Part shown: piece after piece, positions 22,321-32,799 of the stretch
Numbering within the stretch: position 1 is the first letter of the stretch
How the letters are laid out: the number at the start of each line of letters is the position of its first letter
Assembly: GCF_022682495.2 (NCBI RefSeq)
Contig: NC_071397.1
Span: forward strand, 8,709,082 to 8,773,081
Direction: 5' to 3'
DNA length: 64,000 bases
Source of the DNA: Desmodus rotundus
Taxonomy: Eukaryota; Chordata; Mammalia; Chiroptera; Phyllostomidae
The notes under the pieces: model-generated
What the model was told of the DNA's origin: nothing
The model's input: only the letters and a program-made list of their open reading frames with translations
Database searches by the model: none
Translations under genes and position numbers: made by a program

Positions 22321-23211
22321 GGCTCCGCCCCTTTACAAAACAAGTGCGCCAAGACAAAAAAAAAAAAAAAAAAAAAGGCCCAAATAAAAGAAAAGATCAA
22401 AGCTCCAGAAAAAATACAACTAAGTGATGAAGAGATAGCCAACCTATCAGATGCACATTTCAAAACACTGGTAATCAGGATGCTCACAGAATTGGTTGAA
22501 TTTGGTCACAAATTAGATGAAAAAATGAAGGCTACGCTAAGAGAAACAAAGGAAAATGTACAGGGAACCAATAGTGATGGGAAGGAAACTGGAACTCAAA
22601 TCAATGGTGTGGACCAGAAGGAAGAAACAAACATCCAACCAGAGAAGAATGAAGAAACAAAAATTCAAAAAAATGAGGAGAGACTTAGGAACCTCCAGGA
22701 CTTTAGACATTCCAACATCCAAATTATAGGGGTACCAGAAGGAGAAGAGGAAGAGCAAGAAATTGAAATCTTATTTGAAAAAATAATGAAGGAGAACTTC
22801 CCCAATCTGACAAAGGAAATAGACTTCCAGGAAGTCCAGGAAGCTCAGAGAGTCCCAAAGAAGTTGGACCCAAGGAAGCACACACCAAGACACATCATAA
22901 TTACATTACCCAATATTAAAGACAAGGAGAGAATCTTACAAGCAGCAAGAGAAAAGGAGACAGTTACCTACAAAATAGTTCCCATAAGACCGTCAGCTGA
23001 TTTCTCAAAAGAGACCTTACAGGCAAGAAGGGGCTGGAAAGAAGTATTCAAAGTCATGAAAGGCAAGGACCTACATCCAAGATTACTGTATCCAGCAAAG
23101 CTTTCATTTAGAATGGAAGGGCAGATAAAGTGCTTCTCAGATAAGGTCAAGTTAAAGGATTTCATCATCACCAAGCCTTTATTATATGAAATGTTAAAGG
23201 GATTTATCTAA
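22321..23211 (+). pseudogene. L1/HAL1 ORF1p reading frame (RNA-binding protein)
   Basis: The frame is open from just after a stop at 22318 to TAA at 23209. The first in-frame Met is at 22480 (243 residues), but family-like sequence (Glu-Lys-Ile-Gln-Leu-Ser-Asp-Glu-Glu-Ile) starts earlier at about 22408, so the original start has been lost. It contains the RRM core (Ile-Gln-Ile-Ile-Gly-Val-Pro-Glu-Gly) and C-terminal domain (Arg-His-Ile-Ile-Ile-Thr-Leu-Pro) of ORF1p, an RNA-binding chaperone that coats L1 RNA. A 21-base A run (22356-22376) encodes a poly-Lys stretch. The coiled coil seems short. It is probably not expressed as a full protein. Confidence 0.8.
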
Positions 23212-23620
23212 GAAAAAGAAAATCAAAACTATGAACAGTAAAATGACAGCAAACTCACAGTTTGAACAACCACACCTAAAACCAAAACAAAAGCAAACTA
23301 AGCAAACAACTAGAACAGGAACAGAACCACAGAAATGGAGATCACTTGGAGGGTTATCAACAGGGGAGTGGGAGGGGGAGGAGAAGGGGAAAAGGTACAG
23401 AGAAGAAGTAGCATAAGTGGTAGGTAGAAAATAGACAGGGGGAGGGTAAGAATAGTATAGGAAATGTAGAAGCCAAAGAACTTATATGTACGACCCATGA
23501 ACATGAAATAAAGGGGGGGGGAATGTGGGCGGGAGGGGGTGTGCAGGGCAGAGGGGAGTGAAGGGGGGGAAATGGGACAACTGTAATAGCATAATCAATA
23601 AAAAATATATATATTTTTAA

Positions 23621-23776
23621 AAAGCCTATATAGGAGGTAGGGGAGTATAAGGGGACTAAATGCTAATGGCAAAAAAATACAATACAAACTTTTTTTAAAG
23701 CCTATATAATCAATTGCTAGTCTTGTTGTGTTTGTGCAAATAATCAGGTTTAATGGAAACTAGGAAAAAAAAGAAA
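23621..23776 (+). mobile_element. Candidate 3'-transduced flank of the HAL1 copy
   Basis: Between the element's A-rich end and the 3' target-site copy lie about 155 bases: a small insertion (23633-23696) and about 56 bases of ordinary sequence (23709-23764), ending in AAAAAAAAGAAA. A read-through transcript from a source locus would leave this arrangement. Confidence 0.5.
23633..23696 (+). mobile_element. 64-bp severely 5'-truncated L1 tail
   Basis: A short G-rich then A-rich piece resembling the end of bat L1 3' UTRs, flanked by perfect 12-base copies of AAAGCCTATATA at 23621-23632 and 23697-23708. The duplications indicate a real retrotransposition event of minimal length. Confidence 0.6.
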
Positions 23777-24802
23777 GAAAATAAAAACGTGTTAACATGG
23801 GTAAAATGCAGCTAACACAGTACTTTGAGGGCAATTAATTCCACCAAGTGCCTTTATCAGGAAAAAAGAAAGATTTTTAAATAAATTATTGGAACTTCCA
23901 TCTAAAGAAACTAGGAAAAGAACAAGCGAGACCCAAAATATGCAGAAGAAAGGAAATAATAAAGATCAGGACAGAAATCAATGAAATAAAAAACAAGAGA
24001 AAATGAATGAAACCAAAAGCTGGTTCCTTAGGAAAAATCGATGCAATTGATAAAACCTCCAGTTAGTCCAAAATTACCAGAAAAGCACCTGTAACATCAC
24101 TGAAAACTGAGAAATACTTAGTGCTAAATCTGATAAAGGATGTGCAAGACTGGTACACTGAAAAATTAAAATACTTTGCTGAGGGAAATAATAGAAGAAA
24201 TGGAAAGATGCGTTGTTTTCATGGGTCAGAAACTCAACATTATGCAGACGTCAGCTCTCCCCAAATCGATCTGTAGGTTCAGTGCAATCCCAATCAAAAC
24301 TCCGGCAGGCTTTTATGTGGAAACTGCTAGGCTGCTTCTAAAATTCATACAGAGACAAATGACCTACGACAGCCAAAACAACTTTGAAAAAAGAACAATT
24401 TGGAGAACCTACACTATCTGACTTATAAATGTATAGTAATCAAGACAGACAAATTAATACAACCGATAGACAAATAGATCAATGGAACAGAATAGGAAGT
24501 CCAGAAACAGGTGCACACATATATGATCAATTTATTCTCAACAGAGATGCCAAGGCAATTCGAATTTCCAAGGGGCCGAGGTAATAATCATTTTTTTCAA
24601 CAAGTGAAACTGGAACAATCCGGATATCCGTCTGTAGAAAAATGAACTTTGACCCATAACTTGCACTATATTTAAAAATTAATTCAAAATGCATCGTAAG
24701 CCTAAATGTAAACTCTAAAACTATAAAAATTCTAGAAGAAAATATAGGAGAAAAATCTTCGTGACTTTGGATTTGGTAAATATTTCTTTAATGTGACAAA
24801 CA

Positions 24803-25011
24803 GCCCTGGCTAGTATGGCTCAGTGGATTGAGCGGAGGCCTGCAAAGCAAAGGGTCACAGATTGGATTCCCAGTCAGGGCACATGCCTGGGTTGCAGGCC
24901 AGGTCCCCAGTAGGGGGCATGCAAGAGGCAACCACACATTGATGTTTCTCACCCTCTCGCCTTCCCTTCCCCTCTCTCTAAAACTAAAATAAATAAAATC
25001 TTTAAAAAATA
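24803..25011 (+). mobile_element. VES SINE, nested in L1
   Basis: A full-length copy with the CCCTGGCTAGTATGGCTCAG head and a CT-rich/TAAAATAAATAAAATC tail. It is flanked by TGACAA (24794-24799 and 25012-25017), fitting a short target duplication. It interrupts L1 ORF2-type sequence. Confidence 0.92.
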
Positions 25012-25680
25012 TGACAAGAAAAAAGTATAAGACATAAAGGGAAAAATTGATAAATTTAACTTCATCAAAATTAAGATCTGCTCTTCGAAAGATTTGTTAA
25101 GAAAATGAAAAGATAAGACACAGATTTGTATAAAAGATTTGCAAATCATATATATGATAAAGGGCTTATATGTTGAGTATATAACAAACTCTCAAAACTC
25201 ATCAAAAAGAAGACAAGCAACTCAATAAAAAATGGGCAAAAGATCTGAATAGATGTTTCACCAAAGAAAAAATACAGGTGGTGAATAAACGTATGAAAAG
25301 GAGTTCAACATCACTACTCACTAGGGAAATTAAAGTTAAACCTACAATGATATACCACTACATACCTATTAGAATGGCCAAAATGAAATGCGGGCTATCC
25401 CAAATATAACCGAGACAGTGGAGGGATTGAAATTCAAATATGTTGCTGGTGGAAATATAAAGTGGTCCAACCACTTTGGAAAAACCTTTAAAGAAATCGC
25501 CAAACTGTGTACCTCAGTATACACTCACCAAATGGCCCGGCTACCCCATCCTAGGTATTTACCCGAGAGAAACGACAGCATACGTCTGCAAAAAGACTTG
25601 TCCCAGATGGTCGACACAGCTGTGTTCACACCAGCCAAACTTCTAAGCAGCCCAATGTCTATCAAAAGGTAAAGGTATAT

Positions 25681-25902
25681 CCCTGACAGGTGTGGCTCAG
25701 TTGGTTGGACATCGTCTTGCAAGGTGAAAGGTCACTGATTGAATTCCAGGTCAGGGCACATGCCTGGGTTGCAGGTTTGGTCTCCGATCAGGGCGAGTAC
25801 AACAGGCAACTGATGGGTATTTCTTTCTCGCCTTGATGTTTCTCCCTCTCTTTCTCCCTCCCTTCCCCTCTCTCTAAAAATAAATAAATGAACTCCTTTT
25901 TT
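25681..25902 (+). mobile_element. VES SINE, divergent subfamily, nested in L1
   Basis: The head reads CCCTGACAGGTGTGGCTCAG and the body differs from other copies (GGTTTGGTCTCCGATCAGGG), followed by a CT-rich tail. Target duplications AAAAGGTAAAGG (25664) and AAAAGGTGAAGG (25903) match in 11 of 12 bases. Confidence 0.9.
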
Positions 25903-26394
25903 AAAAGGTGAAGGGATGAACAAATGATGGTATATCTACACAATGGAATATTACTCAGCAATAAAAAGGAATGAAATAGTGATGCTTCCAACACATAGAT
26001 GAATCTCAAAATAATTATCCCTACTGAAAGAAGCCAGAGGGGGAAAGTAAGCTGCAGAATGTGTGATCCCATGTGGGTTAAATGTTAGAAAATGCAAACT
26101 GATCTATAGTGGCAGAAAGCAGGTCAGTGGCTGCCTAGGGATGGAGGCCGGGGGGAGCAGAAGAGGGGGGGTTTACAGAGGAGCACAAGGAACCTCCGGA
26201 GGGGATGGACTCATTCACTATCTTGATTGAGGTGATAGTTTCATGAGTGAAAACATAGGCAAAGCTTATCAAACTGTGTAGTTCAAATCTGTGCAATAAA
26301 TGTCAGCTGCACCTCAATAAAGCTATTTTAGTAAATGGAGAAGAAATGATTTCGTAGAGGATGACTGAGGCAGAAAGGGTGGCGGCGTGCCTGA

Positions 26395-26700
26395 GCGCAC
26401 GGCTGGAGAGCCAGACTCCTGCCCTGGCTCCACCGCTGCCTGGCGCGGGGCACTCCCAACAGCACCCACCGTGGCAGCCGCGCTCGAACACGAAACCTTC
26501 CAGCACAGGTCCTGGGTAGTTTCCTTGCAGTAAATTCCTTCGTGTTACTTAACTTCCTGGTACCTCAGTGTCTCACCTGTGAAACGGAGATAACGGTGGC
26601 ATCTGCGTCGTTGGGTCTCCGAGTAAAATAAAGTGTGTGTGTGTGTGTGTGTGTGTGTGTCCTAGAACAGGTTCCCGACACAGTGATTCTCTGTGACCAG
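26395..26700 (+). repeat. MIR SINE, split by other sequence and a GT repeat
   Basis: The MIR head (GAGAGCCAGACTCCTGCC) and core (ACTTAACTTCCTGGTACCTC) are separated by about 80 bases, and the 3' end is interrupted by the (GT)14 repeat. Confidence 0.55.
26633..26660 (+). repeat. (GT)14 microsatellite
   Basis: A clean GT repeat of about 28 bases inside a MIR remnant. It is long enough to be polymorphic. Confidence 0.95.
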
Positions 26701-26998
26701 AAGCTGGCTGGGTGCTAGAACGGCAAAAATACAGGTGACCCCGTATCCCTGTGGTGTTGGCGATGGTTTCCAACTAGACTGACAGCTCCCGGAGCTCAGG
26801 GACCAGGAAGGAGGCCCAGACCAGCAGAAGGCATGAGGGGGACCAGGCAGGGGAAGGAAAGGGGCAGTGAGGGGCGGGGGTTGGAGGCAGAAGGGGCAGC
26901 TCAGATCACCTAGCTTGTCTTCTAGGGTAAGCCCTCCAGGACGGTGAAAACCAAAATGTCGTGATAACATATTTCTTCCCCCAATTTCATCCTGGTAG

Positions 26999-27120
26999 AA
27001 TTACTGGCCAGTAATTACCTAGCAAATTACAGAATCTACCAGGACCCCAATTAGGTACCGGAGGACATAATTGGTCCCTAATTAGAAAAAGTTGTCAAAC
27101 GGGAACAATTATCTCTGTTC
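26999..27120. promoter_or_regulatory. Candidate conserved enhancer, TAAT/ATTA cluster
   Basis: GTAATTACC, AAATTAC, CAATTAGG, CATAATTGG, CTAATTAG and CAATTATC occur within about 110 bases. There is no repeat signature and the flanks are GC-rich. Confidence 0.45.
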
Positions 27121-28083
27121 GGTTTCATTTCCTCTCCTCCTCAAGCCAAATCTCCCTGCCTCCCCTCCCCCACTGGGCCTTCCAGCTTCTCCGGCTCCCA
27201 GGAGGTGGGGGAGGGGAGGCAGAGCTCCCGTCCATCACTTCCAGTGGCCGCCGTGTTGCCGGGAGCCCCCTGCCCTCACGCCCTTGTTCCCTACAGGTCT
27301 GTTCTCTTGTCTCCTCTCCCACTAAACTGTGGGCAGCCTGCAGGCAAGGGTTTGTCTTATTTCTCTCCCCGCCTCCAGATCTAGCCCAGGGTCTGGCTTC
27401 CAAAACAGGTCTAGAAAGGTTTGTTAAAATGCAATGACGACTCTGGGCCCCAGAGCAAAGATGCTGAGTGTCCCCATCCCAGCACAGGGCAGGGTCCTCA
27501 CTCACCGCCACAGCCCAGAAATGCCACCCGGCACACCTGGCAGAGGAAGCCTGGCGGGAAGGTGACCTCAGCCCACCTCCTGCCGTCTGCATTGCCCTGA
27601 GTTGGAGACGTCAGTTCTGGGTTAAGGAATCAGGGAAAGCTGCTCGGAGCAGCTACCAGCTGCTTGGGGATTTGGAGTTAAGGGGGAAATCCAACCGAAG
27701 GGATTGCAGAGGGTGGGAGGTGGACAGCTCCAGGCAGGTGAAGGGCCCACTCTGGTTGAATTATTGGGGTGCGCAAGGAAAGAAGGAACGAGGGGCGAAT
27801 GGATGCAATACACCCTGAAGGGCCGCCACGGGGCGTGGACATCATCCTGGAAGTATGAGAACCATCCAGCAAAGACATTCCTGGGACTTGAATCCACAGT
27901 CCTCGCTCAGGACGGAAAGGAAAGCGGAGGGATAAAGGGGAGAGAAGGGGGCGGGTGGGGGGGGTGCGGTAAAGGTGCTAGAGAAAGACAGCCAGCTGTC
28001 AGGGCAGGGTGACCCCAGACAACTTAGAGAGTGAAGGCAGAAGGGGGTGAGGAGTAGATCAGACCACGAGCCTCATCTGTTGT

Positions 28084-28535
28084 CTTAGCAATTTCACTTC
28101 TAGGAAGTTACCCTAGAGAACTTCCCCAGCCACTGCTTGAAAGCCTTTGTCCGATGACGTTCACCACTGTGTCACCTGGAACAGTAACAAGAGTGAAGAA
28201 AAGATTATGCTAAGTGAAAGGGGCCAGTCACAGAAGACCACGTCCTGCACGATCCCGTTTGTGTGAAATGTCCAGAGTGGACACCCCTGCGGAGACATCG
28301 GTAGACTAGTGATCGCCTCGGGCTGCAGAGGCGGGGTGGAGGGTGGAATGGGGTGGGGCTGCTCATGAGTGCAGGCTTCTGGTTTGGGGTGAGGAAACGT
28401 CCTAAAATTAGGTTATGGTGATGGTCAAACGACTCTGTAAACATGCTAAAAACCATTGCCCTGCACACTTGAAATGAGTGAACTTTACAATTTACCAATT
28501 CCATCTCAATAAATCGGTTCACGTTTTTAAACAGG
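28084..28535 (+). mobile_element. L1M 3'-UTR remnant
   Basis: It shows the ATTATGCTAAGTGAAAGGGG, GTGTGAAATGTCCAGAGTGG and ATGGTGATGGTCAAACGACT landmarks and a CTCAATAAATCG end, all typical of old L1M 3' UTRs. Confidence 0.75.
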
Positions 28536-28904
28536 GCGTGGGGAGTTGGGGGCCGAGGGATTCTGAGCGGTTCCTGCCCCAGAGGAAAGGAAGCTGTCCT
28601 GCCAAGGAGATGGAGCCCCTCTGTGAAGACAGCGAGGCCAGGTGGCTGGGACGCAGGGGCCTCAGGGAGCAGCTGGCCAGGAGCTGAAGGTGAAAGGAAA
28701 ACCGCCAAGCGCGACGTTCCAGATGTGACTGTGACGGTGCCCTGCGGCCCAGCACGCCGCGCCCACCCGCCACCTCTGCCTGCAGCCCGGGGAGCAGCGG
28801 GGCTCTGCTCCCTGCCACAGGCCAGATCAGGACTGAGTAGCAGAGGAAAGTGGGGCGCCCAGGTAGGGGGCAGAGGAGAGAAAACCAAGAAGGAATCTGA
28901 CTTG

Positions 28905-29000
28905 TCCTGGTGTCGAATCCCAGCTCTGCCACCTAACCCACTGTGTGACCTTGAGTGAGTTGCTTAACCTCTCTGGGCCCCTGTTTCCTCACCTCCTTAA
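28905..29000 (+). repeat. MIR SINE remnant
   Basis: TCGAATCCCAGCTCTGCCAC, CTGTGTGACCTTGAGTGAG and CTCTCTGGGCCCCTGTTTCC are well preserved. Confidence 0.85.
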
Positions 29001-29290
29001 GGGGGAGCCATTGGAGTTGCCCTAAAGCAGATGTGGAGAATGGGGTGCAGTGCCTTAAGGGCCCCTTCATGGGAGCTGTGCAGGGCATCATCGCTCTTGG
29101 ATGAGCAAACCCTGGTGATGGGGAGCCCCTCACGGGGTCTCAAAGTGTCCATGACCAGAGCCACTGGGAGTGGGGCCAAAGGTCAATCAATCACTGATCC
29201 CAGAACTGGAGGGGGCACAAGAGGAAGTGCGGCTCTCCAATTACCTGGGTTGTCCCACCTTGCATCCACCTCCTCATCCCTACCGCCACT

Positions 29291-29368
29291 CCAGAAGCTT
29301 CCAGCATGAGGGTCTTTCAGGCTTCCATTCCAGAAGCTTCCAGCATGAGGGTCTTTAAGGCTTCTCTG
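29291..29368 (+). repeat. Tandem duplication, 39-bp unit, two copies
   Basis: Both units begin CCAGAAGCTTCCAGCATGAG and continue GGTCTTT, differing at one or two bases (TCAGG versus TAAGG) before diverging. It lies immediately upstream of a homeodomain-core cluster. Confidence 0.85.
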
Positions 29369-29377
29369 AACAGGGGA

Positions 29378-29465
29378 CTAATTAAACCTTAATTGACACA
29401 GCACTAATAAGCTTCTTAATTACACAGAACCACATGATTAGCAGACACTAATTGCTCATTAGGAA
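29378..29465. promoter_or_regulatory. Candidate conserved enhancer, densest TAAT/ATTA cluster
   Basis: ACTAATTAAAC, TTAATTGAC, CTAATAAG, TTAATTAC, GATTAGC, CTAATTGC and CATTAGG are packed into about 85 bases. This is the highest density of homeodomain cores in the window and no repeat explains it. Confidence 0.5.
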
Positions 29466-30020
29466 GCAGCTTCCCCCCTCCCCTTCCCCTTTTCTAGAAC
29501 CTACCAGCTAAGGCACCTGAGGGACCTGTGGTAGGCGCAGCCCCCACCCCCAGCCTAGCCCCTGAGCCCGCCCTGGTCCTAGAGGGGGTCAGCTGGAATA
29601 GCCCACATGCCCTGGCCTGAAGCCAGGCGCCCTTCTGTGATAACAATCTAAATAATAACAACTTCGACCCTTTTGAGGATCTTAGATTCAGGACCCTGAA
29701 GTTTTCTTTCAAAATTCCTAGCCCGTATCAGGATGGAAATGTGTGCTACAGTAACCACAGAACCAGCTCAAACTGGTCCCGTCTGGTTTTAACAAGACCA
29801 GGAACCAAAGATTAAACCTTGGATACACCACTGACCGGTAACACTTGTGGGCCCTTAACACTCCCTGCAACCCGCCCCACGGAACCGCACACGGGAACTG
29901 CACACGGGATACCCTTTCAGACGTGAAGGGTCCAGTGTCCCAGAAGACCCAGGGCTGAAACCCCTTGAATCTTACCCCGAACCCTGGATTGGGGAGACCC
30001 GGGAGACAGTTGTTTTAGGG

Positions 30021-30175
30021 GTTTTTTAAAGATTTTTATTTATTTACTTATTTTTAGAGAGAGGAGGAGAGAAACATCATGTGAGAGAGAAACATCAATT
30101 GGTTGCCTCCTGCATGCATACCCCAACTGGGAATCGAACCGGCAACGTTTTTGCTTTGCGGGATGACCCCCACAG
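30021..30175 (-). mobile_element. VES SINE fragment, reverse orientation
   Basis: On the minus strand it shows the tail and body of VES (GGTTCGATTCCCAGTTGGGG-like block, then CT-rich and TAAATAAAAATC tail). The tRNA-like head is degraded or missing, and part of the middle is deleted. Confidence 0.8.
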
Positions 30176-30276
30176 CGCACACATGTCGGGGCAGGGGAGA
30201 TACTTTTGAGTCTTGCCTCCAGCCTCCTTGCCAGTTGACCTCACAATAAAAGCTTTTTTTCTCGAAAGGATTGGCT

Positions 30277-30451
30277 CTGCACAGGCTGGGTAGCTCAGTT
30301 GGTTAGAGCGTCATCCCAATACACCAAGGTTGCGGGTTTGGTCCCCGGTCAGGGCATACACAAGAGGCAACCAATGAATGCGTAAGTATGTGGAGCAACA
30401 AATCAGTGTTTCTCTCTCTCTCAAACTAATAAATACCAATTTTTAAAAAGT
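30277..30451 (+). mobile_element. VES-related SINE, different tRNA-like head
   Basis: The head contains TAGCTCAGTTGGTTAGAGCG and GGTTGCGGGTTTGGTCCCCG, closer to an intact tRNA promoter than the other copies, with a shorter body ending TAATAAATACC. ATTGGCT at 30270 and 30452 is the likely target duplication. It lies 100 bases from the previous VES in opposite orientation. Confidence 0.85.
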
Positions 30452-32799
30452 ATTGGCTTCTATGTGTGTTGCGCAGCGAGCCCTTGCTCGGTAACACTCT
30501 GGAACCTCTGGTCTTGGCCTCCTTGGGGTGAGGGGACCCCAGGGCTGGCCCAGTTTGGAGGGTGAGAGGAGCGAGTGCCAGCTTTCATGAAACGTCCGCC
30601 TTGTGCTGACCACCCCCCACAGCTCGGCAGCACGGACCTGGACAACCAACACAGCAGGTGTTTTCCATCTGCAGTGACAGGCTCGCTGCGGGTGAGAACT
30701 CTACCAGGACGAGGCCAGACTCAAACCAGGCCTCACTGCAGGCCACGCTGCTTTCTGCTCACCCGACTGCCTCCTAAAGAATGTCCCCTGTTCTCACGAC
30801 GCTCAGGACTGAAACCCAGAGTGGGGAGGACTTGCCCCCGCCAGGGGAGCCTTTGCCCCAGCTTCACAGCTGGGTTCAGCTCCTGGGTTCAGACCGCAGC
30901 GCTGCCCTTCCTAGCCCTCCAGCATTGGACGAGCTACTCCGGAGCCCTCTGTGCCTCGGCAATCCAGTGCTCTGTGAGGGCGGCAGTCACGATCTCTGTG
31001 ACCGAGCTTGTTGGCACCTCCAGGAAAGCATCTTGGGATTTGGGGTCCCCCATCCCTCCTTCCCACCCCTCAGAATTCCTCTCCACTGTCTGGCCTAGGG
31101 AGCCACTCCCCACAGCTCCACCTTCCTTGTCTCCAGGGTGTCATGACCTCTCCTGAGATTCTGCCACTGGTTATGACCTTCTCTGGGTGCCTCCCCGCAG
31201 CCCCCAGCCTGTGTGGCCTCTGAGCCGGCCCCCAGGTGGCCAAGCCTATCTGGCCCACGGAGGCACACAGATGCCCCAGCCCATCCTGCCAGAGGTGCGG
31301 GCAGGAAGGGGATCGGCCCTGAGTATCAAACTAGTGACCACACAGGTTGCTTCTCCCAGGATGGTCCAGTTTTCACCTCTCGCTCTGCTGTAGTTACTCA
31401 CAGTGCCCTTGTCCACTCTCACTGCTGACCTGGACAGTAACTGATATGATCCCACAGTGGACACCCCTCCCCTGCCTGCCACCAGCCAGGGGCTATGTGC
31501 ACCAGTCCCAGGGAACCCTCAGCCCTGGGGGGTTGTGTCGCCTTCACACCCCTTAACCCTGACAGAAGAAGAAAAAACAGACACGGAGATGTGGGGGCAG
31601 GACTTCCCCAAGTTCCTATCACCAAATAAGGGAGGAGTAGGGGTGCCAGCCCATGTTTGGGGGCTTCAGAGGCCCGCGCCTATTCTCTCCCTGCCCTGCC
31701 ATGGTCTGTCTCCCTGTTGGCCAGAGGCTGTTCGTGGGGCTGTGGCCTCGGAGCTGGGTCTCTGCGGGGCAGGGCTGGGGCACACTGTGACTCAGGGACA
31801 AGGCCCAGGCAGAGAGGTCAGTGTGAGCAAAGGCAAGGCCAAAGGCGCCTGTGTTGTGGGAACAGCAACTCAGAGTCTGGAGTACTGGCTTTGGAGGTCG
31901 GAGGTTGGAGGTCAGGGGATGAGGGGGGACAGGTGGCCGGGTAGATTGGGATCAGGTGACGGAGAGCAACCTGCAGAGGGCCAGGGACAGGGTCATAAGC
32001 TGAACAGCTACCCAAAGAATTGCCTGACCGGATGAGGCAGCCACAGGGCGGAAGGGCCCCCACAAGCCTGGAACCCAGAGCTTTGTGGAGGAGGGCACTT
32101 GTGCTGGCTGGGTATCAAAAAGTTTACTGCAAATAGAAAGAGCCCGTGCAAACACTGAGGAAAAACCTTCTGTGATCCCTCTGAGAACGGTGCGGGACCA
32201 GCCTCGCAGGCCCTGGGCGATTTAATGGGCATGAAACATTACGCTGTGTCTGTGGAGAGCCTTGGGCACCCTCATAACTGGCTTATTGCTTCTTGAGGGG
32301 TCCCAGGGCAGTAGCCCCCGGGGTGCGGCCATGCTGGCTCCAGGGTGGGGTGGGCAGGGATTTGCTCACTGCCCTCGCCACCTCCTCCCACAGTTTCTTG
32401 CCTTCCTGAGTCCTCTTCTGGTCCTTTCCCAGAGAGCCAGGCCTGGTCTCCAGGGCTGCGAACTCAGGACGACCGCCCCTTCCCTAGCTGGGTCCTTGGG
32501 GGGGGCTGGGAGGAGGTGAAGATGGCCAGCTCCCGCCCCCGCTCCAGCACGCTGCGGGTTGTGCCGCACCGCCCCGCCCCCAACGTCCCTGGTGTCACTG
32601 CAAGAAACACAGCAATTAGGTCAGAACGCCCCTCCAGATGCTCACCCCTTCTCATTATCTGGAAACAGTTACAGTGTATCAAGGAGAGCCCTCTGGGGGT
32701 ATTTTCCCATCTGTTGCTGTATTTCTGACACATGCTGCTTTCCCACCTGGAATTCCCATGCCCTCCTCTCCTCTTATCTATGCCCTTCCTGTCCTTGGA

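Larger units (their letters stand above)
21701..23776 (+). mobile_element. HAL1-like (ORF1-only L1) insertion with probable 3' transduction
   Basis: The element opens with the L1 5'-UTR start GGGACTTCCGGCCAAGATGG, has about 620 bases of 5' UTR, an ORF1 frame (22321-23211), and then passes straight into a G-rich L1-type 3' UTR ending near an AATAAA-like A-rich stretch (about 23597-23620). There is no ORF2. A perfect 12-base duplication GAAAATAAAAAC flanks it at 21689-21700 and 23777-23788, and the sequences on either side join into continuous older L1 ORF2. The right-hand copy lies about 155 bases beyond the element's own 3' end, after a second A-rich run, which is the signature of a 3' transduction. 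Confidence 0.8.
21667..26335 (+). mobile_element. Old L1 (ORF2 part and 3' UTR), interrupted by nested elements
   Basis: L1 ORF2-type sequence starts at about 21667, is broken by the HAL1 insertion (21701-23788) and resumes with the diagnostic nucleotide stretches of the ORF2 reverse-transcriptase to C-terminal region, followed by a 3' UTR ending in CTCAATAAAGCT near 26325. Two VES SINEs (24803, 25681) are also nested. Reading frames are destroyed. Confidence 0.82.

Noticed and set aside
22378..22479. Extending HAL1 ORF1 to an upstream ATG
   Set aside because: The frame is open back to 22321 but has no in-frame ATG before 22480, so a full-length ORF1 start cannot be claimed.
30290..30350. 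Possible tRNA gene (intact-looking B-box)
   Set aside because: Part of a VES-type SINE with tail and target duplication; no tRNA fold beyond the promoter-like head.
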